A stretch of DNA of 64,000 bases from Prochlorococcus sp. AG-409-J19. Lineage in GTDB: Bacteria > Cyanobacteriota > Cyanobacteriia > PCC-6307 > Cyanobiaceae. The notes under the pieces are model-generated. The model saw only the letters and a program-made list of their open reading frames with translations, did not search any database and was not told where the DNA came from. The translations under genes were made by a program, and so were the position numbers. Shown here piece by piece: positions 27,088 to 36,912 of this stretch. The stretch is taken from contig QCKC01000004.1 of NCBI GenBank assembly GCA_003215635.1, positions 28,312 through 92,311 of the forward strand, read 5' to 3'. Numbering within the stretch: the first letter of the stretch is position 1; every line of letters begins with the position of its first letter.

Positions 27088-28323
27088 ATGGTTGTAACTA
27101 CTCAATGGCTGGAATCCTTAGCAGAACCATCTGGTTTGCTAGCAGATATCCAGAAGATTGGACGTATTTACCTATCCGAATCTGGATTGCCTCAATCTAG
27201 CAATGAGGAATGGCGCTTTGCAAACCTAAAGAAGTTAGAAGAATTCCTATCCTTAAAAATGGAAGCTACTAATAGGAAAGATAAAAACACAACTTTTGAA
27301 ACCAGTAGCATTCATAAAGCTAAAGATAGCTTACGTATAGTAATAGATAAAGATTTTACATTCCTAAAAACGATAGAACTGCCGCAAGGGATACGTCTTC
27401 TAAGCAATGAAGAAATTAGAGGTTTTCTAAACCACATGGTCGCGGAAGAGTCATTGCTCGAAAAATGGCAATTAGCGATAAATCATGCTTCCGCTAGGCA
27501 AATCATAGCAATTCATATAACTAATAGCAATAAACAAAAGATTGAACTAATAATAAAAACCCTAGAAGATAGTCTCTGCTCTAATAGGTTACTAATTGTT
27601 GTTGATCAGAAAGCAGATCTAGAATTACTTGAAGTGGTTCAAGGTTCAAACTCATCAGCAAATAGTCATCTGGTAGAAATTTACCTAAGAGAAGAAGCAT
27701 CTATGAATCATGGTTTAATTGCTCTTGGCAATGGTAATGACATATACTTAGGTCAAACTGCTGTAGTACAAGAACCAAATAGTAATTATGCATTCACTTC
27801 AGTTGTTTCTAACTGGAAATTCTTACGATTTTGTCCAAGTATAAATCAAATAAAAGGTAAAGCAAATACTAAATTACGAGGCCTACAAGTTTCACAAGAA
27901 GAACAACAATTATCAACTCACTCAAAAATGATTTTTAATGGACCTCAAGGAAGATTTGATCAACTGCAAAAAACACTTGCAGCAGACAAATCACACTCGA
28001 TCTTTAATGGGAAAATTACTGTTCCCAAATCAGCTCAAAAAACAGATGCTTCGCAACTAAGTAGAAATATTCTACTATCAAGAAAAGCTCGTATCGATAC
28101 AAAACCTGAACTAGAAATCATTGCTGATGATGTCAAATGTGCCCATGGAGCAACAGTCAGTCAATTACAAGAAGATGAACTTTTCTATATGCAAAGCAGA
28201 GGAATCTCAACACATCAATCAACGCAAATTCTCTTAAAAGGATATTTTCAAGAAATCATTGATTGCCTTCCTCTAAATCCATCCCGATGGTTAGTGATAG
28301 ATAAACTACTCGAAAGTATATAG
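27088..28323 (+). CDS. sufD: Fe-S cluster assembly protein SufD
   Basis: A 411-residue SufD, paralogous to SufB. The C-terminal half has the SufB/D pattern GKITVPKSAQKTDASQLSRN, ADDVKCAHGATVSQLQEDEL and FYMQSRGIS, and the N-terminal part has SNEEWRFANLK. SufD partners SufB in the SufBC2D scaffold and is needed for iron acquisition. The N-terminal region is divergent and low-complexity, as usual in this family. sufS follows after 8 bp. Confidence 0.95.
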   Translation: MVVTTQWLESLAEPSGLLADIQKIGRIYLSESGLPQSSNEEWRFANLKKLEEFLSLKMEATNRKDKNTTFETSSIHKAKDSLRIVIDKDFTFLKTIELPQGIRLLSNEEIRGFLNHMVAEESLLEKWQLAINHASARQIIAIHITNSNKQKIELIIKTLEDSLCSNRLLIVVDQKADLELLEVVQGSNSSANSHLVEIYLREEASMNHGLIALGNGNDIYLGQTAVVQEPNSNYAFTSVVSNWKFLRFCPSINQIKGKANTKLRGLQVSQEEQQLSTHSKMIFNGPQGRFDQLQKTLAADKSHSIFNGKITVPKSAQKTDASQLSRNILLSRKARIDTKPELEIIADDVKCAHGATVSQLQEDELFYMQSRGISTHQSTQILLKGYFQEIIDCLPLNPSRWLVIDKLLESI

Positions 28324-28331
28324 AAATAACA

Positions 28332-29582
28332 ATGAACAAACCTACATTGGCTGAGAAAACTCGTGGAGATTTCCCATTAATCTCAGAATACTCCAATATA
28401 GATAATAATTTAATATATTTTGATCATGCAGCAACGAGCCAAAAGCCCAAAAAAGTTCTTCAAACAATAGAAAATTATTACAGCAGAACTAATGCAAATG
28501 TCCATAGAGGTGCCCACCAACTCAGCGCCATGGCTACAGAAGCATTCGAAGAAGCCAGACAAATTACTGCAGAGTTTATTGGTGCAAAAAACTCACGAGA
28601 AATAGTTTTCACCAGAAATGCAACTGAGGCTATTAACTTAGTGGCTCATTCCTGGGGTAATTCAACTATAAAAGCTGGGGACGAGATACTACTTACTATT
28701 ATGGAGCATCACAGCAATCTTGTTCCTTGGCAATTACTTTCTCAACGAACAAATTGTGTATTGAAGCATATTGGGATAACTGATAATGGAGAACTTGATA
28801 TTGCAGATTTAAAATCAAAGCTTACTAATAAAACTAAATTAATAAGTCTCGTTCATATTAGTAATACCCTAGGCTGCTGTAATCCCATTCAAGAGGTAGC
28901 TAGTCTTGCTAAACAAGTCGATGCTCTAGTACTTGTTGATGCATGCCAAAGTCTTGCACATCAAAAAATTGATCTAAACAAACTTGATATTGATTTTTTA
29001 GTGGGCTCTGCTCACAAATTTTGTGGGCCTACAGGAATAGGTTTTCTATGGGGAAAAGAAAAAATCCTAGAAATAATGCCACCATTCTTGGGTGGTGGAG
29101 AAATGATAGAAGAAGCTTTCCTCGAATACAGTACATGGGGAGATCTACCACACAAATTTGAAGCTGGTACGCCTGCCATCGGAGAAGCAATAGCTATGGG
29201 ATCGGCTATTCAATATATTCAGAACCTAGGATTAAAGAATATTCATCAATGGGAAAAGATTCTAACGCAACATCTTTTTGAGAATTTGCAATGTATACCA
29301 GATATAAAAATTCTAGGACCAACACCTAAACAACAGAACAATAGAGGTGCATTGGCAACCTTTAGCGTTAAGGGTTTACATTCTAATGATATTTCAGAAA
29401 TCTTAGATACTAAAGGAATATGCATTAGGAGTGGCCACCATTGTTGTCAGCCATTGCATCGTTACTATGGTTTAAACTCAACAGCACGAGCAAGTCTTAG
29501 TTTTACATCTACAATTCAAGAAATTAACCTCTTTAGTGAAGCATTATCTGAGACAATTGGATTCCTCAAATCAAACAGCTAA
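28332..29582 (+). CDS. sufS: SufS cysteine desulfurase
   Basis: A 416-residue class V aminotransferase-fold PLP enzyme. The PLP lysine is in FLVGSAHKFCGPTGIG, the PLP-stacking His in TIMEHHSNLVPW, and the active-site cysteine in IRSGHHCCQPLH. It removes sulfur from L-cysteine and delivers it as a persulfide to SufB, via SufE when present. No sufE is seen in this window. Its stop overlaps the stop of the convergent S9 peptidase by 4 bp. Confidence 0.96.
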   Translation: MNKPTLAEKTRGDFPLISEYSNIDNNLIYFDHAATSQKPKKVLQTIENYYSRTNANVHRGAHQLSAMATEAFEEARQITAEFIGAKNSREIVFTRNATEAINLVAHSWGNSTIKAGDEILLTIMEHHSNLVPWQLLSQRTNCVLKHIGITDNGELDIADLKSKLTNKTKLISLVHISNTLGCCNPIQEVASLAKQVDALVLVDACQSLAHQKIDLNKLDIDFLVGSAHKFCGPTGIGFLWGKEKILEIMPPFLGGGEMIEEAFLEYSTWGDLPHKFEAGTPAIGEAIAMGSAIQYIQNLGLKNIHQWEKILTQHLFENLQCIPDIKILGPTPKQQNNRGALATFSVKGLHSNDISEILDTKGICIRSGHHCCQPLHRYYGLNSTARASLSFTSTIQEINLFSEALSETIGFLKSNS

Positions 29583-31543
29583 ATATTTAAATGATTTCGA
29601 AAGAAGATCTCAGTTTCTTCTAAAACCTTGACTTTAACATTACTATCACGAAAACCATGGCCTTCATTGTCAAACATATGAAGCTCTACCGGAATATTAT
29701 TTCTCTTTAAAGCATTAACCATAGCCTGCGATTGTTCTGGCAATACAACCTTATCTTGCTTGCCTTGAAAAAAAATCACAGGGCATTTAATATTTTCAGC
29801 ATGCATTAAAGGAGAACGCTCTTCATATCTATGCATATATTGAGCAAAATTTCCAACGAGACTATCTAAATAAAATCTCTCAAACCGATGTGTATATTTT
29901 GCCATTTCTTTTAGATCACTAACGGCATATCGGCAAGCACCAACATTGAAAATATTAGTAAAACATAAGCACGCCAATGTTGTAAAGCCACCAGCACTCC
30001 CACCTTCAATCGCAATCATTTCAGGATCAGCCTTCCCAGATTCAACTAAATATTTAACTGCCTGAACACAATCAAATACATCTACTAATCCCCACCCTTC
30101 ATTCAATCGCTCTCGATAGGCTCTTCCAAATCCCGAAGAGCCTCCATAATTCACATCAACAACTCCCCAGCCTCTAGAAGTCCAAAACTGTATTCCCAAA
30201 TTCAAACCACATCCAGCCATGCCTGTAGGACCACTATGACTCTTTACTAAAAGAGGGGTAGCTATTTTCTTTTCACGCATGGGAGGGTAAAACCAACAAT
30301 GCGTAGACATATTTTGATAACCTTCAAACCAGATAGGTTGTGGAATACTGATTTGATCTTTTTTAATCACTTCATCTACTTCAGATTGATGTTTCCATGT
30401 GCCCGTAGTCAAATCTAATTCCAACAAACCAATACCATGATTCGGATTACTAGCAATAGCAACTGCCCGGTTAAAATCCGCATTCAAACCAGCTAAGTCA
30501 TTAAAAGGTTGCAGCACAGTTCGTATATCACCATTAAGAGAAAATATTTTTAGAAGCCATTCCCCTTGATCACAAATAGCAGCAATAATTTCTTCTCCAA
30601 AAGCAGCAATGGTTCGCATTCCAAAAACCCATTGAGGCATAGCCGTTTCCGCAGACATAGGCCAAGGTCTCTGCCAACAAGCCTGATTATTTTGATTCAT
30701 ATCCGGCTTTAAAATCATCAAATTCCACCAACCGGTGCTGTCTTCAGAAACGACTAGCGAGCCATTTGTAAGCCAAATTGGTTGAAATACAGAAATCTGT
30801 TTCGGATGAGTTGCACAAGATCCTGCAATTAGAAGCTTTGTTTGAAGATCTCCGTCTTTAGTAAAAATTGACCACCACAGTTGGCTGGAATCCCATGGCA
30901 TAGAAGGATTTTGCCATTCAACCCAAGCCAATTGAGAACCATCAGGACTGAGAACGGGATATCCAACAAAATCTTTAGGTGAATGAAGAATGTGAGGGAA
31001 CTGATCAATCTCATCAAGAGAAAATGAAACCAGGAAATCCTTTTCTTCTCTTTCCATCACTCCTATCCATCTTTGCCTTTGCAAATCAATTAAGCCATCA
31101 GCAAATAATGATTCTCCAATAGCTGAAAGGCGCCTTGATGAATGAATAGGTTCAAAGAAATAATCATTCTTGACTTTTGTTCTATCAATTAACTTCCATC
31201 GCTGCATCCATAAACAACCATCCAAACCATTAATCCAAGCAATAACTAATTGATCCTCATCAAAAACAGTTGATAAAGCCCCTCCTCCATAATCATGAAC
31301 TCTGGTCCTCAAATTTAAAGGCGCTGGTGTTAATTCTTGTGCTGAAATTTCAGGGCAGCCCCAAGGCCTAATCAAAGCGGTTACTCGCCCTCCTTCAGAG
31401 GGACGTTGCTCTAACCAAATTACCCACTCACCCAATACACGTGGTTCCTTAGGAATTGAACATTGCCCAACTGCCAGCCTCGCCGACAGCGGGGTATTAA
31501 ATTCCATGTAATTCGGCCTAGAAGACTTTTCTTTGCTTTCCAT
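29579..31543 (-). CDS. S9-family prolyl oligopeptidase-like peptidase
   Basis: A 654-residue protein with an N-terminal beta-propeller-like region (~1-395) and a C-terminal alpha/beta-hydrolase domain. The nucleophile lies in IEGGSAGGFTTL, the acid in FFQGKQDKVVLP and the histidine in DNEGHGFRD, matching the dipeptidyl/acylaminoacyl peptidase branch of family S9. It would cleave short peptides in the cytoplasm. The frame starts at 31543; the ATG at 31510 is an alternative. It is convergent with sufS and divergent from def. Confidence 0.92.
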   Translation of the reverse strand: MESKEKSSRPNYMEFNTPLSARLAVGQCSIPKEPRVLGEWVIWLEQRPSEGGRVTALIRPWGCPEISAQELTPAPLNLRTRVHDYGGGALSTVFDEDQLVIAWINGLDGCLWMQRWKLIDRTKVKNDYFFEPIHSSRRLSAIGESLFADGLIDLQRQRWIGVMEREEKDFLVSFSLDEIDQFPHILHSPKDFVGYPVLSPDGSQLAWVEWQNPSMPWDSSQLWWSIFTKDGDLQTKLLIAGSCATHPKQISVFQPIWLTNGSLVVSEDSTGWWNLMILKPDMNQNNQACWQRPWPMSAETAMPQWVFGMRTIAAFGEEIIAAICDQGEWLLKIFSLNGDIRTVLQPFNDLAGLNADFNRAVAIASNPNHGIGLLELDLTTGTWKHQSEVDEVIKKDQISIPQPIWFEGYQNMSTHCWFYPPMREKKIATPLLVKSHSGPTGMAGCGLNLGIQFWTSRGWGVVDVNYGGSSGFGRAYRERLNEGWGLVDVFDCVQAVKYLVESGKADPEMIAIEGGSAGGFTTLACLCFTNIFNVGACRYAVSDLKEMAKYTHRFERFYLDSLVGNFAQYMHRYEERSPLMHAENIKCPVIFFQGKQDKVVLPEQSQAMVNALKRNNIPVELHMFDNEGHGFRDSNVKVKVLEETEIFFRNHLNI

Positions 31544-31606
31544 TGAATAATTTTAAGAATCTGAAGAGGACAAGTAGAATCATTGTGTACTGATACAAAG
31601 TTATCC

Positions 31607-32215
31607 TTGAGTAGAAGCTTTGCTCAATTAGCAAGAACTGCTGAGAAGTCCAAGGCTTCAATCGCAGTTTCTAAAGAACCTCTAGAGACACCTCCTCTTG
31701 AAATACATACCCTTGGAGATCGAGCCTTGCGTAAAGAAGCCAGGCGCATTAGCAAAGTAGACGATTCCATTAGAGATCTAGCCAAAGACATGCTTAGAAG
31801 CATGTATACAGCTAAAGGAATTGGTCTGGCCGCTCCTCAAATAGGCATTAACAAACAATTACTGGTAATAGATCTAGATATTGAAACACCATCATCACCA
31901 CCACTAATTTTAATTAACCCTGAGATATCCAATGAAAGTGCAACTGTTGAAACCTATGAAGAAGGCTGTCTAAGCATTCCAGGTGTATATCTCAATGTAA
32001 TCAGGCCTTCTGAGATCACCCTCAGTTTTCGTGATGAAATGGGAAGACCAAAGAAAATGAAAGCAGATGGACTAGTTGCAAGATGCATTCAACATGAAAT
32101 GGATCATCTGAATGGGGTTCTTTTCGTAGATCGAGTCTCGGATCAAAAGCAACTGCAAGAAGCCTTACAGGAACATGGTTTTCAGACTACAGATGTTCAC
32201 TCTTTGCGAATTTAA
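31607..32215 (+). CDS. def: peptide deformylase
   Basis: A 202-residue deformylase with the three metal-site motifs GIGLAAPQIGI, EEGCLSIPG and IQHEMDHLNG. It removes the N-formyl group from nascent proteins. I chose the TTG at 31607 (MSRSFAQLART) because related marine cyanobacterial proteins begin with a similar segment; the frame is open to a TTG at 31583. The C-terminal tail ends soon after the last motif, normal for the type-1B group. Confidence 0.94.
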   Translation: MSRSFAQLARTAEKSKASIAVSKEPLETPPLEIHTLGDRALRKEARRISKVDDSIRDLAKDMLRSMYTAKGIGLAAPQIGINKQLLVIDLDIETPSSPPLILINPEISNESATVETYEEGCLSIPGVYLNVIRPSEITLSFRDEMGRPKKMKADGLVARCIQHEMDHLNGVLFVDRVSDQKQLQEALQEHGFQTTDVHSLRI

Positions 32216-32530
32216 TATTGACAATAATTGCTAATTCTCACTTTCTTCACTTCACAGTCAAAGTAATATAAATGAATAAAAACAAGTCTAGGCAAGACAA
32301 GAGTCATCCAAGCTAGTGATTTTCCTCTTGTTGGCAACCATCACTAACCATCAACCTCATTTTTAAAATATACCCAAAGTCAAATAACGCGAAAGAGATC
32401 GCAAATAAAATAAAGTATTTATAAAACAACAAAAAAAACCACTTTGACTGTTCCAACCAAAAACCGGTGAAATTACTGGTTGTCGAATTGGCAATCCTTG
32501 TCAAGACTAAAAGTAGCTACATACAAACAC

Positions 32531-32674
32531 ATGGCGCAAACCTTTCAAAGAATTCGGAATTGGCTTGCTGAGGGTCTTGTTTTTACTCTTGGCACAAATG
32601 ATGGATCGAAGAATTTACCTCCAGCAATTGGCCCTCAACCATATAGTCTGAAACCAGAAAAAACAAATTTCTAA
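32531..32674 (+). CDS. small conserved-looking protein, 47 aa
   Basis: From the ATG at 32531 a 47-residue protein begins MAQTFQRIRNWLAEGLVFTL and ends with a polar proline-rich tail (GPQPYSLKPEK). The amphipathic N-terminus and the composition look like a small marine-cyanobacterial protein, possibly membrane-associated. The frame could start earlier (32480). The flanking spaces 32216-32530 and 32675-32839 show no other gene I can support, only very AT-rich sequence and a weak minus-strand frame. Confidence 0.5.
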   Translation: MAQTFQRIRNWLAEGLVFTLGTNDGSKNLPPAIGPQPYSLKPEKTNF

Positions 32675-32821
32675 GGTCACAACGAATTAATAACTAAGAT
32701 CAAGAATATTTTTAGAATTAACCTGATCCGAAATAATCAATCTTTAATGCAAACAAATATCTGAATAATACAAAGACAATATTGAATTCTGATCTCCAAG
32801 CAAATAATACTTTATTATATA

Positions 32822-32827
32822 TATAAT
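32822..32827 (+). promoter_or_regulatory. -10-like element before the HIT gene
   Basis: A perfect TATAAT lies 12 bp before the ATG of the HIT gene within an AT tract. If used, transcription would start about 4-6 bp before the ATG, giving a nearly leaderless mRNA. No clear -35 box was identified, so this is tentative. Confidence 0.35.
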
Positions 32828-32839
32828 ATAATTTTATCT

Positions 32840-33181
32840 ATGGCTGACAAAACAATTTTTAGTCAAATCCTAAATGGTGAAATAGATTGCGATGAGATAT
32901 ACCAGGACAAAAAGTGTTTGGTCTTTAAAGATATAGATCCTCAAGCTCCTGTTCATTTTCTTATCATTCCAAGAAAACCTTTGGTAAGCCTTAAGGAAGC
33001 AACTGATGCAGATACCGAACTCTTAGGTCATCTGCTTTTAGTATCTGCAAAAGTAGCCAAACAAGAAGGTTTAGAAAGCTGGAGAACGATAATCAACTCA
33101 GGAGCTGAGGCAGGGCAAACAGTATTCCATTTGCACCTACATGTCCTAGGAGGGCGATCTTTGAGCTGGCCTCCTGGCTAG
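32840..33181 (+). CDS. HIT-family purine phosphoramidase (HinT-like)
   Basis: A 113-residue histidine-triad protein. The catalytic motif HLHLHVLGG is at the C-terminus, preceded by AGQTVFHL, and the opening IFSQILNGEIDCDEIYQDK matches HinT starts. These small dimeric hydrolases act on nucleoside phosphoramidates and similar adducts. Length and motif order are normal. Confidence 0.94.
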   Translation: MADKTIFSQILNGEIDCDEIYQDKKCLVFKDIDPQAPVHFLIIPRKPLVSLKEATDADTELLGHLLLVSAKVAKQEGLESWRTIINSGAEAGQTVFHLHLHVLGGRSLSWPPG

Positions 33182-33290
33182 CAAAAATTATTTATTTTAC
33201 TTGAAAGAACATATAAGCAACAATTCTCATAAAAGAGACTTGCATTTGTCCACACAAGAGGGATGCTGTAAAAGATATAAAAGGATCGCA

Positions 33291-33584
33291 ATGGATCTTA
33301 GTGAAATCAATAAGGACACACAACTGGATCCAATGATCCCCACACCATGGTTTTCTACTTCAGAATTATTAGAATACTTATGCATATCCGAAGAGGAGCT
33401 ATTCAATCAGAAAAAACTCTTTGTGGAGAACATTCACTACATGCACGAGAGCCCTAATGATCCATCCAGCAGATTGCTTTGGAGAATTGATCTGATTGGG
33501 GAACTATTATGTGTTGAAGTACCTTTATTGGAGAAGGAAGCAATGAATAATGCAATAAATAATAGAATTACCTGCCAAAACTAA
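33291..33584 (+). CDS. hypothetical protein, 97 aa
   Basis: The ATG at 33291 is preceded by AAAAGGA at a proper distance, which decides the start over the 33201 codon. The 97-residue product has a helical core (STSELLEYLCISEEELFNQKK) that resembles a small helix-turn-helix or excisionase-like fold, then PSSRLLWRIDLIGEL. I do not recognise a family. Composition is ordinary for this genome. It stands between the HIT gene and another small ORF on the same strand. Confidence 0.62.
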   Translation: MDLSEINKDTQLDPMIPTPWFSTSELLEYLCISEEELFNQKKLFVENIHYMHESPNDPSSRLLWRIDLIGELLCVEVPLLEKEAMNNAINNRITCQN

Positions 33585-33667
33585 ATCCATTCACTTAAAA
33601 AATGCAATAGTCACATAGAAATGAGCAGACATTGTATTATATAATTTTAAATAATGACCCTTGAAAA

Positions 33668-33868
33668 ATGAACCTGACAGAAAAAGTACATCTCTATAAT
33701 AAAAATGCAAAATCTATACATCAGAAAATTAAATCTGATCCCCAAACCAAACCCCTCTGGCGAAGATTATTTTGGACTACAGGTAGAAATTCTGATGAAT
33801 ACAAAGCTGGAAGCCTAGAAATCTACCAAGAGTATTTCCCAGATTTATTTAAATCATTATCAAATTAA
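33668..33868 (+). CDS. hypothetical protein, 66 aa
   Basis: A 66-residue hydrophilic protein with a basic tryptophan-rich centre (KPLWRRLFWTTGRNSDEY) and an aromatic C-terminus (YQEYFPDLFKSL). No membrane segment or known motif. A polar, helix-forming sequence with three tryptophans is unlikely by chance, so a real small gene is likely. Between 33869 and 34126 nothing else is supported. Confidence 0.55.
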   Translation: MNLTEKVHLYNKNAKSIHQKIKSDPQTKPLWRRLFWTTGRNSDEYKAGSLEIYQEYFPDLFKSLSN

Positions 33869-34126
33869 ATAGTCTTGTATAAGTATTTGACTATTCAAGG
33901 TTACACCCGGAATATTATTTCTCTAAGTATATTGCAAGAGAACCACCACACTAACATTTAAAAATTCTAAAATGTCATAAAAAAATGTTTAAAGAGCTAT
34001 ATCCTTTATTTTGTATAGACATCTTGACACGATAGATGCTTCTAAAGCTGTAATTTCTTCTATCATTAGCAAAATGGATAAGAAAATGTCACCTCTTTTG
34101 AAACATTCTTCTATAGTCATGACTTC

Positions 34127-36124
34127 ATGATGAAAAGTACCAAAGAAGACTCTTCTAACAGCATAAGAATTCAATTGGGAAAGCTAAGAAGACTTTCTCA
34201 ACCTTTCTTTCTTCCTCTAGAGCAAGCAAATGGTGCACAATTCATTTGGTTATTACTTTGCTTACTTTTCTGTGTAGGTGGGTTGGTATTATTTGCGCTT
34301 ACCGGACTGATCGAAGTACTTGAACAAATACAACCAACTATAACTGGCAAGTACTTTTTAGGAGTGACCAATACAATTAAGATGATATGGAGTACCTCAT
34401 GGGGATGGTGCTTCTCAGGTCTTTTTCTGATTGGAGCAACAAGTTTCTTTAGTTTTAGGCAACAACTAAGAAACAAGCTGTGGATTCATTGGTTTTTACT
34501 GGGAATAATAGTTCTAATGCTTCTTGCAGTCAATGGAATTAACGCCGGAATTGGATTTATCGCTAGAGACCTTTCAAATTCTCTTGTTGCAAAAGAAGAA
34601 GATGGATTTTATAGAATTTTAGCTATATATGCATGCTGTTTTGTTGTAGCTTTACCTATAAGAGTATCTCAAATATTCTTCACATTGAAATTAGGAATAA
34701 TATGGAGAGAATGGCTTTCTAAAAGTCTTATTGGAGACTATATGAATAATAGAGCCTATTATGTACTAAATCCAAATGATGAGCAAGCCACAGATGTTGA
34801 CAATCCAGATCAAAGAATAACCGATGATACAAGAGCTTTTACTGGTCAGAGTTTACAATTTACCTTAGGAATCTTTGATGCATTATTAACATTTGCTCTG
34901 AATATAATCATATTATGGACTATAAGCAGAACGCTTACTTTATCATTATTCGGTTATGCCGCCTTTGCGACCTCTATTTTAATTATCTCTGGAAGAAATT
35001 TAGTGAGGATTGATTTTGACCAACTAAGGTATGAAGCAGATTTTCGCTATGGACTTGTACATATTCGAGACAATGCAGAGTCGATTGCATTTTATTCTGG
35101 AGAAAAACCTATCAAATCAGAAACTCAACGACGACTTAGTGCTGTAGTAAATAATTTTAATCTCCTAATTATATGGAGAGTAATTATTGATGTTATGAGG
35201 AGATCAATAGGATATGCAGGAAATTTCTTTCCTTATTTAGTAATGGCAGTACCATACTTTGCTGGAGAAATTGATTATGGAGGTTTTATACAAGCAAATT
35301 TTGCATTTGGGATGGTAGAAGGTTCATTATTTTTTGTAGTAAACCAAATAGAAGAACTGGCTAAATTTACTGCAGGAATAGGAAGACTAGAAGGATTTCA
35401 ATCAAAAGTTGAACAGGTAAGCAGAGAAACTCAAGCACCTTTATATACAAAAACTCTCGCTTCTTCTAAAGAGTCTATCTTATTAAATAAGACAGACTTA
35501 TGTGCACCCGGTAGCAATAATACTATAATAAATCAATTAAGTTTAAGCATTCATCAATCAGACAGTCTCCTTGTGGTTGGGCCTTCAGGTTGCGGGAAAA
35601 CATCATTACTTCGTATGATTAGTGGTCTCTGGCAACCTAGTAAAGGAACAATAGAAAAACCCGAAACTGGAGAGCTTCTATTTATACCTCAGAAACCATA
35701 TATGGTATTAGGTTCACTTAAAGAACAGCTATGCTATCCAAGTAATGAAAATAAATTTAGTAACGATCAACTCAGAGCAGTCCTAGAAAATGTATGCCTA
35801 ACACAACTTATAAGTCGATATCCTGATCTAGAGGTCAAACAAGATTGGGCCAGAATTTTATCTTTAGGAGAACAGCAAAGATTGGCCTTCGGAAGATTGC
35901 TATTAAATGCTCCCCGTTTTGCAGTGCTAGATGAAGCAACAAGTGCATTAGATGTAAAAACAGAAAAACATCTTTACCAACTGCTGAAGGATCGCGATCT
36001 CGCTATCATTAGTGTTGGCCATAGACCAACGCTTATAGAATTCCATGAATCTGTTCTACAGCTTTTAGGAGACGGCAGTTGGCGCCTACTACCTACTGCA
36101 AGTTATGACTTTGAACTCTCTTAA
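34127..36124 (+). CDS. SbmA/ALDP-type ABC transporter (fused membrane and ATPase domains)
   Basis: A 665-residue half-transporter. About six membrane segments lie within residues 30-390 of the ABC-membrane-2 (SbmA/BacA/ALDP) type. The ATPase domain has Walker A VVGPSGCGKTSLLRMISG, signature LSLGEQQRLAFGRLL and Walker B RFAVLDEATSALD. Dimers of such proteins move peptides, lipids or cobalamin-like solutes; the substrate is not readable here. The start may be the ATG at 34127 or 34130. An hli gene begins 9 bp downstream, so they are probably co-transcribed. Confidence 0.88.
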   Translation: MMKSTKEDSSNSIRIQLGKLRRLSQPFFLPLEQANGAQFIWLLLCLLFCVGGLVLFALTGLIEVLEQIQPTITGKYFLGVTNTIKMIWSTSWGWCFSGLFLIGATSFFSFRQQLRNKLWIHWFLLGIIVLMLLAVNGINAGIGFIARDLSNSLVAKEEDGFYRILAIYACCFVVALPIRVSQIFFTLKLGIIWREWLSKSLIGDYMNNRAYYVLNPNDEQATDVDNPDQRITDDTRAFTGQSLQFTLGIFDALLTFALNIIILWTISRTLTLSLFGYAAFATSILIISGRNLVRIDFDQLRYEADFRYGLVHIRDNAESIAFYSGEKPIKSETQRRLSAVVNNFNLLIIWRVIIDVMRRSIGYAGNFFPYLVMAVPYFAGEIDYGGFIQANFAFGMVEGSLFFVVNQIEELAKFTAGIGRLEGFQSKVEQVSRETQAPLYTKTLASSKESILLNKTDLCAPGSNNTIINQLSLSIHQSDSLLVVGPSGCGKTSLLRMISGLWQPSKGTIEKPETGELLFIPQKPYMVLGSLKEQLCYPSNENKFSNDQLRAVLENVCLTQLISRYPDLEVKQDWARILSLGEQQRLAFGRLLLNAPRFAVLDEATSALDVKTEKHLYQLLKDRDLAIISVGHRPTLIEFHESVLQLLGDGSWRLLPTASYDFELS

Positions 36125-36133
36125 TCCCTAGCG

Positions 36134-36373
36134 ATGAATACAAAAAATTACGATTCTCCGGACAACCAAGAAAAACCAGAATCGCAAAGCGAAACATTCA
36201 ATGCCAAGATTCCTTCGACTAGTGCTACCACTAATGAAGATCCAGTTTTTGGTTGGAAAGCTTATGGAGAGCTAATTAATGGTCGTTTTGCGATGCTGGG
36301 ATTTACTTGTATATTGCTCATCGAAATTCTTAGTCATGATACTTTTCTGCACTGGGCTGGTTTTATACCCTAA
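36134..36373 (+). CDS. hli: high-light-inducible protein (Hli), 79 aa
   Basis: A 79-residue Hli protein with a ~40-residue polar N-terminal extension and one chlorophyll-binding helix (GWKAYGELINGRFAMLGFTC). The ExxNGRxAMxGF signature is intact. It starts 9 bp after the ABC transporter stop and ends 14 bp before the convergent lipoprotein gene. The longer N-terminus distinguishes it from the 47-residue Hli at 2275-2418. Confidence 0.93.
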   Translation: MNTKNYDSPDNQEKPESQSETFNAKIPSTSATTNEDPVFGWKAYGELINGRFAMLGFTCILLIEILSHDTFLHWAGFIP

Positions 36374-36387
36374 TAATTAGCAAATAA

Positions 36388-36894
36388 CTAATTTGGAAGA
36401 CGTATTACATCAATATCCCACTTACCATCTCTACTAACTTGAACAGCAAGTGTCAGACCTCTAGCATCTAAAGTTACCTTCATAGGTACACCTTTTGGCA
36501 CAATTTCTATCCTTTCCAAAAAACCTAAATTTCGTCTATAAAGTAATAACTCCGTTTGTCCATCGATTTGACGAATTAATGCAATTTTATCACCTGTAGC
36601 ATTAACACTAACACTTATTGGTTGAGCATCTGTCCTATTCAGTCCTGGAAGCGAAACCTTTCTCCTAGTACGTAGGTCGAATAGTTCAACCTTGTCTTTA
36701 CCATTAAAACTTCCAATAGTTGCTAACCATCTAATACTTAATGATGGATCACGTTTACTTAAAGATGTCTCCAGTAAAACATTATTTAAATTATTAATTG
36801 GTCTCATACTTCCCCTAGAACAACTAGATAAAACTGGTGCCAATGAAAGAAACAAAATGCTAATAATAAAATTTTTTATAAATAGAAACATCAT
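36388..36894 (-). CDS. TolB-like beta-propeller lipoprotein (first of two)
   Basis: A 168-residue exported lipoprotein: hydrophobic signal IKNFIISILFLSLAPVLSSC with a lipobox ending SSC, then short strand repeats (ELFDLRTRRKVSLPG, ELLLYRRNLG) like TolB/WD40-type blades. It resembles the upstream gene on the same strand in organisation, and the two genes are 18 bp apart. Probable periplasmic protein of unknown function; tandem duplication is plausible. Confidence 0.72.
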   Translation of the reverse strand: MMFLFIKNFIISILFLSLAPVLSSCSRGSMRPINNLNNVLLETSLSKRDPSLSIRWLATIGSFNGKDKVELFDLRTRRKVSLPGLNRTDAQPISVSVNATGDKIALIRQIDGQTELLLYRRNLGFLERIEIVPKGVPMKVTLDARGLTLAVQVSRDGKWDIDVIRLPN

Positions 36895-36912
36895 ATATTT
36901 TTATAAGTAGCT

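Noticed and set aside
32313..32504. Minus-strand frame of 63 codons with an aromatic hydrophobic stretch
   Set aside because: TTG start, no ribosome-binding site, low-complexity Phe/Leu composition that AT-rich DNA yields by chance.
33989..34174. Minus-strand frame overlapping the ABC transporter start
   Set aside because: It overlaps the transporter 5' end and has no motif; a shadow of the upstream region is likelier.
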